NCBI RefSeq assembly: GCF_010727325.1
Contig: NZ_AP022565.1
Span: 1,426,001-1,490,000, forward strand
Direction of reading: 5' to 3'
DNA length: 64,000 bases
DNA from: Mycolicibacterium alvei
GTDB lineage: Bacteria > Actinomycetota > Actinomycetes > Mycobacteriales > Mycobacteriaceae
This document shows positions 60,283 through 64,000 of the stretch, piece after piece; position 1 is the stretch's first letter; every line of letters begins with the position of its first letter. The notes beneath the pieces were generated by a model. The model saw only the letters and a list, made by a program, of their open reading frames with translations. It was not told where the DNA came from and did no database searches. Position numbers and translations under genes: made by a program.

Positions 60283-61539
60283 CTACGCGACGTGCGCAGG
60301 CACGCGCTTGATGCCGTGCACGAAGCTGCTGTACAGCATCTCGGGCTCGCCGAATTCGATCGTCTTGAGCCGGGTCAGCAACTCGTGGAACAGGTGTCGC
60401 AACTCGGTCTTGGCCAGCTGGTTGCCCAGACAGAAGTGCGGACCGCCACCACCGAATCCGATCTGCGGGTTGGGCGAACGGCTCAGGTCGAAGCGTTGCG
60501 GATCGGTGAACACCGACTCGTCCCGGTTGGCCGAGCAGTAGAACATGCCCACCTTGTCACCCGCGCTGATCAGTTGACCGCCGACCTCGACGTCCTCGGT
60601 GGCGTGCCGGGCGAACTGCATCACCGGAGTGGCCCACCGCACGAATTCCTCAGTGGCCATGCCGATTCGGTTGTCGAAATCTTCCAGCAGCCAATCTCTT
60701 TGGTCAGGGTTGGCGGCCAGTGCCATCATCGCGTGGGTGGTGGTCTGCTTGGTGGTGTCATTGCCGGCCGAGGCCAGCAGGATCAGGAACGCCCCGATCT
60801 CCTCGTCGGTCAGCCGGTGACCGTCAACCTCGGCGTTGACGATGCTGGTCATCAGGTCGTCACCGGGATTGGCCCGCCGGAACTTGGCCAGCTCCACCCC
60901 GGTGTTCGAGATCAGCATGATCTCGTTGATGGTGGCCATGGCCCGTTCTTCAAGTGACGAGTACTCGTCATCGCTCATGCTGAACAGCTTTTCGGCGGCC
61001 TTGGCCAGCGCCGGCTGATCGGCGGTCGGCACGCCGAGCATGTCCGAGATCGTCCGCATCGGCAGATGCGCCGAGCACGCCTCGACGAAGTCGACATCAC
61101 CGGCACCGATCAGGTCATCGACGACGGCGACGGCGTTGCGGTGAATCTGCTCTTCGATCTTGCGCACGTTGCGCGGGGTGAACGCCGAGCTGATCAGGCG
61201 GCGGTACGTGGTGTGCTCAGGTGGATCCATCATCAGGAAGAACGTGGCGAACTTCTGCACGTCAGCCGGCATCGGATCCAGTGCGACACCCTTGGTCGAG
61301 GTGAACAGTTCGGGGTGCTGACTGACGAACTGGATGTCCGCCCGGCGGGTGATGGCCCAGAAGCCGGGTTCTTCCACATCGAACAGCGACGACAGCGGCT
61401 GATGCCAACTCAAGCCGTCGGCGGCGCGCAGTTGCGCGAACGTCTCGTCACGCTGAGCGAACGTCTGGCTCCAGAAATCGTGTGACGTGATGTCGAATGG
61501 GCTGTATTCGCGTGCCTGCGGTGAGCTGGCAACTGTCAC
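60283..61539 (-). CDS. Cytochrome P450
   Basis: 418 residues; GTG 61539 has AGGAGG seven bases upstream. Family segments are FFLMMDPPEHTTYRRLISSA (C-helix), ILLASAGNDTTKQTTTHAMM (I-helix), ATEEFVRWATPVMQFARHA (ExxR) and PQIGFGGGGPHFCLGNQLAK (heme Cys about 362). The FGGGGPHFCLG loop is of the type seen in mycobacterial CYP124/125/142 and related sterol- or terpenoid-acting P450s, though I cannot name its subfamily. It is divergent from the tetR gene across operator copy 4. Confidence 0.92.
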   Translation of the reverse strand: MTVASSPQAREYSPFDITSHDFWSQTFAQRDETFAQLRAADGLSWHQPLSSLFDVEEPGFWAITRRADIQFVSQHPELFTSTKGVALDPMPADVQKFATFFLMMDPPEHTTYRRLISSAFTPRNVRKIEEQIHRNAVAVVDDLIGAGDVDFVEACSAHLPMRTISDMLGVPTADQPALAKAAEKLFSMSDDEYSSLEERAMATINEIMLISNTGVELAKFRRANPGDDLMTSIVNAEVDGHRLTDEEIGAFLILLASAGNDTTKQTTTHAMMALAANPDQRDWLLEDFDNRIGMATEEFVRWATPVMQFARHATEDVEVGGQLISAGDKVGMFYCSANRDESVFTDPQRFDLSRSPNPQIGFGGGGPHFCLGNQLAKTELRHLFHELLTRLKTIEFGEPEMLYSSFVHGIKRVPAHVA

Positions 61540-61590
61540 GGTATTCCCTCCTGCACGGCGCTCGACGACAGTGTCGAGCCACGAAATAGC

Positions 61591-61616
61591 GTGACAGTTC
61601 GTCGATAGTTTGTAAA
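61591..61616. promoter_or_regulatory. Shared 26-bp operator, copy 4, at the tetR start
   Basis: Plus strand reads GTGACAGTT, ten bases, then TTGTAAA, with the same arms and spacing as copies 1 to 3. It ends nine bases before the tetR ATG (61626) and covers its likely -10 TAGTTT (61606-61611). It also lies 52 bp upstream of the divergent P450 start. The position suggests autoregulation by the TetR protein. Confidence 0.7.
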
Positions 61617-61625
61617 GCTGTGGGC

Positions 61626-62162
61626 ATGGCGGAAATATCGTCGGTCGACGACGAGAGCAGTACCCGTGGACGCATCCTGGCCGCCACCGCAGAGGTTCTC
61701 GGGGCCAACGGGATGGCCAAGCTCAGCTTGTCCGAGGTTGCCCTGCATGCCGGAGTGTCCCGGCCCACGCTCTACCGCTGGTTCGCCTCCAAACAGGAAC
61801 TGCTCGACGCATTCACGGAGTGGGAGCGCAAGTCCTACGAACAGGCCGTGGCCCGGGCCTCCGCCGACCTGCCGGAGAACGAACACCTGGGCGCCGCGCT
61901 TCGCACGGTCGTCGAATATCAGCAGTCCTACCCGGGTCTGCGCATGGTCGACATCGAGCCCGAACACGTCATCAAGCGGCTCGCCCAGGTGATCCCGCTG
62001 ATGCGGGACCGCCTGCAACGCCTGACGACCGGGCCCGACGCCGACATCGCCGCGGCCACCGCGGTGCGGGTGGCGGTCTGCCACTATCTGGTGCGCAGTG
62101 ACGATGCCGACGATTTCCTCGCGCAGCTGCGCCATGCCGCCGGGGTGAAACCCCAACGTTGA
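61626..62162 (+). CDS. TetR-family transcriptional regulator, candidate regulator of the catabolic regulon
   Basis: 178 residues from ATG 61626; GTG 61620 in the same frame is possible. The DNA-binding domain is RILAATAEVLGANGMAKLSL, SEVALHAGVSRPTLYRWFAS and KQELLDAFTEW (about residues 16-60). The C-terminal ligand domain is short and helical, with HVIKRLAQVIPLMRDRLQRL and AVRVAVCHYLVRSDDADDFL. It lies directly downstream of operator copy 4 and is the only TetR-type gene in the window, so it is the best candidate to bind all four copies. The effector is unknown. Confidence 0.85.
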   Translation: MAEISSVDDESSTRGRILAATAEVLGANGMAKLSLSEVALHAGVSRPTLYRWFASKQELLDAFTEWERKSYEQAVARASADLPENEHLGAALRTVVEYQQSYPGLRMVDIEPEHVIKRLAQVIPLMRDRLQRLTTGPDADIAAATAVRVAVCHYLVRSDDADDFLAQLRHAAGVKPQR

Positions 62163-62185
62163 CCGGAGGAAATCGCGCCCGGGGT

Positions 62186-62201
62186 TACGCTGGCGACGGT
62201 G
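62186..62201 (+). promoter_or_regulatory. Probable leaderless promoter of the GH3 gene
   Basis: TACGCT (62186-62191) stands seven bases before the GTG at 62199, without a Shine-Dalgarno near the start. This fits a leaderless transcript separate from tetR, whose stop is at 62162. Confidence 0.45.
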
Positions 62202-64000
62202 ACCCACTCTCCAGATCCCATCGCCGGACTCGACCTGACCGACCAGGCCGCGCTGGGCAGCGGTGCGAGCTTCTGGACCACCAAGCCGATCGGCACGGTG
62301 CCGGCCATCATGCTGACCGACGGACCACATGGTGTTCGTCGTCAATCCGGCAGTGCCACAGATCATCTGGGTATCTCCGGCAGTGAACCGGCGACCTGCT
62401 TTCCGCCCGCGGTCGGGCTCAGCCAGACCTGGGATCCCGAGTTGGTGGAACGGGTCGGTCAGGCGCTGGGTGAGGAAAGCCGCGCGCTGGGTGTGCAGGT
62501 GCTGCTCGGTCCCGGAGTCAACATCAAGCGCGACCCACGCTGCGGGCGCAACTTCGAGTACTTCTCAGAAGATCCGCTCCTGTCGGGGGCGCTCGGCGCG
62601 GCCTGGGTGCGCGGCGTGCAGAGCCGTGGCGTCGGCGCGTCACTGAAACATTTCGCGGCCAACAACGCCGAACACGATCGGATGCGCGCCAGTTCCGACA
62701 TCGATCTGCGTACATTGCGTGAGATCTACCTGCGTAGTTTCGAGATCGTGGTGCGCCAGGCCCACCCGTGGACGGTGATGTGCTCCTACAACCGGATCAA
62801 CGGGGTGTACGCGGCCGAGAACGCCTGGCTGCTGACCACGGTGCTCCGCGACGAATGGGGCTTCGACGGCGTGGTGGTCAGCGACTGGGGCGCGGTGGCC
62901 GACCGACCGGCCGCAGTGGCGGCGGGCCTGGATCTGGAGATGCCGACGACCGGCGGGATCTCCGATGCCGAGGTGGTGCGCGCGGTCCGGGCCGGCAACC
63001 TGGACGCGGCTGCTGTCACGCGGGCCGCCGGCCGGGTGGCACAGCTGGTCGGCCGGGTCACCCAAACCGATACCTCGGCAGCATCATTCGATATCGATGT
63101 GCATCACGAGCTGGCCCGCGAGGCGGCCCGGCGAGCGATCGTGTTGTTGAAGAACGAGGGCGATCTGCTGCCATTGGCACCGGCACCGCTGGCGGTCATC
63201 GGCGGGTTCGCCGAAGAACCCAGGTACCAGGGTGGCGGCAGTTCCCATGTGAACCCGACCCGCGTCGACGTTCCCCTCGACGAGATCCGAAGGCTCGCCG
63301 GCGATCAGCCGGTCCGCTTTTGCTCCGGAACCGATACGGCCGCCGCGGCTGCGGCCGCCGAATCTGCCGAAACCGCGATCGTATTCCTCGGCCTCACCGC
63401 CGACGAGGAGTCCGAGGGCTACGACCGCGAGCACATCGACCTGCCCACCGCACAACTGGACCTGCTGCGTGCCGTGGTCGAAGTACAGCCGCGCACCGTG
63501 GCGGTGCTGGCCCACGGCGGCGCGGTGTGCCTCGACGCCGTCGCGGCTCTGGCTCCGGCGATCCTCGACGGGGCGCTACTCGGGCAGGCCGGCGGCGGCG
63601 CACTCGCCGATGTGCTGTTCGGTGTGGCAAATCCCTCGGGCCGGCTGGCCGAGACGGTGCCGCAGCGACTCCAGGATTCCCCGGCCTACCTGAACTTTCC
63701 GTCCGAATCCGGCCACACCGTCTACGGCGAACGGATGTTCGTCGGCTACCGCTGGTATGACTCCCGCGAAATCCCGGTGACGTTCCCGTTCGGCCATGGC
63801 CTGTCGTACACCCGGTTCGACTACTCGGATCTTGATCTCACCAGCACCGGTGCGGGTGTGGCCGTGCGTGTGACGGTCACCAACACCGGCGACCGACCGG
63901 GCCGGGAGGTGGTGCAGGTCTATGCCGGACTCCCCGACTCCCACGTCGGCCGACCCATGCAGTGGTTGGCCGGATTCGCTTCGGTCACCATCGAACCAGG
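62199..64000 (+). CDS. Glycoside hydrolase family 3 beta-glucosidase-like enzyme, 3' end outside window
   Basis: Open from GTG 62199 to the right edge (600 codons seen). The N-terminal barrel has IMLTDGPHGVRRQSGSATDH, CFPPAVGLSQTWDPEL, VQVLLGPGVNIKRDPRCGRN and FEYFSEDPLLSG. It continues with ASLKHFAANNAEHDR, a substrate-binding and sugar-contact region. The nucleophile Asp is in FDGVVVSDWGAVADRP (about residue 230). The C-terminal domain includes IVLLKNEGDLLPLA, FVGYRWYDSREIPVTFPFGH and GLSYTRFDYSDLDL, and the start of a fibronectin-III-like domain (TVTNTGDRPGREVVQVY). No signal peptide is visible, so it is probably cytoplasmic. It would split beta-glycosides. Confidence 0.9.
   Translation, partial: MTHSPDPIAGLDLTDQAALGSGASFWTTKPIGTVPAIMLTDGPHGVRRQSGSATDHLGISGSEPATCFPPAVGLSQTWDPELVERVGQALGEESRALGVQVLLGPGVNIKRDPRCGRNFEYFSEDPLLSGALGAAWVRGVQSRGVGASLKHFAANNAEHDRMRASSDIDLRTLREIYLRSFEIVVRQAHPWTVMCSYNRINGVYAAENAWLLTTVLRDEWGFDGVVVSDWGAVADRPAAVAAGLDLEMPTTGGISDAEVVRAVRAGNLDAAAVTRAAGRVAQLVGRVTQTDTSAASFDIDVHHELAREAARRAIVLLKNEGDLLPLAPAPLAVIGGFAEEPRYQGGGSSHVNPTRVDVPLDEIRRLAGDQPVRFCSGTDTAAAAAAAESAETAIVFLGLTADEESEGYDREHIDLPTAQLDLLRAVVEVQPRTVAVLAHGGAVCLDAVAALAPAILDGALLGQAGGGALADVLFGVANPSGRLAETVPQRLQDSPAYLNFPSESGHTVYGERMFVGYRWYDSREIPVTFPFGHGLSYTRFDYSDLDLTSTGAGVAVRVTVTNTGDRPGREVVQVYAGLPDSHVGRPMQWLAGFASVTIEP

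Noticed and set aside
1..64000. CRISPR arrays, tRNA or rRNA genes, prophage genes
   Set aside because: No regularly spaced repeats, no tRNA T-loop/acceptor pattern and no phage structural genes were found on reading either strand.

Overview
The window is high-GC actinobacterial DNA. Its gene order follows the Mycobacterium tuberculosis block from about Rv2847c to Rv2876: cysG, cobB, cobO, Mg-chelatase-like, elaA-like, mqo, hydrolase, mtr, nicT, SDR, aldC, amidotransferase, glnA4, mapB, DUF1707, PBP lipoprotein, GNAT, ispG, rip1, dxr, DUF2631. Mycothione reductase, Rip1, an EspI-like ATPase and many leaderless-looking starts also fit a mycobacterium. The large accessory content (P450s, a monooxygenase, an osmolyte pathway) suggests an environmental, fast-growing type (Mycolicibacterium-like). 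The species cannot be named from the sequence alone.

Layout. 1-10.8 kb: cobalamin/siroheme genes (cysG, cobB, cobO, chelatase), then mqo, a monoacylglycerol-lipase-like hydrolase, mtr and the nickel/cobalt transporter nicT, with an ArsR-type gene and a palindromic operator just upstream. 11.2-18.0 kb: a probable gamma-glutamyl-amine (perhaps ethanolamine) catabolic cluster with a FadR/GntR regulator, SDR, aldehyde dehydrogenase, class-I amidotransferase, GlnA4 and a divergent permease. 18-25 kb: an SNF2/SWIM helicase and two genes for the osmoprotectant N-acetylglutaminylglutamine amide. 25-29.3 kb: lipoprotein, cobQ, mapB, thioesterase. 29.3-36.3 kb: conserved cell-wall, isoprenoid and protease genes. 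36.3-39.3 kb: a sigma-factor relic, an F420-type oxidoreductase, a photolyase and a small membrane protein.

39.3-62.2 kb is mostly catabolic. It holds two thioesterases, DUF427 and SRPBCC proteins, a tight seven-gene operon (NIPSNAP-like, P450, alcohol dehydrogenase, aldolase, SDR, Baeyer-Villiger monooxygenase, esterase), a divergent SMP-30 lactonase, then a hydroxyacid oxidase, a cyclase, two more P450s and a TetR regulator. Four promoters in this stretch carry the same 26-bp element, GTGACAnTT-N10-TTGTAAA or close to it. One copy lies at the tetR start, so the whole stretch looks like one regulon with a local regulator. This is the strongest candidate for an undescribed system here.

Inside that stretch (52.6-56.8 kb) lies a foreign-looking insert. 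It encodes a small EspC-like type VII secretion protein, a WXG-containing protein with a C-terminal cysteine amidase domain, and a small membrane-anchored partner. An IS4-family element with perfect 18-bp ends and 10-bp target duplications splits the amidase between its Cys and His motifs. Next to it is a decayed NERD/PglW-like and helicase-like remnant, perhaps of a lost defence island. The window ends inside a GH3 beta-glucosidase gene.
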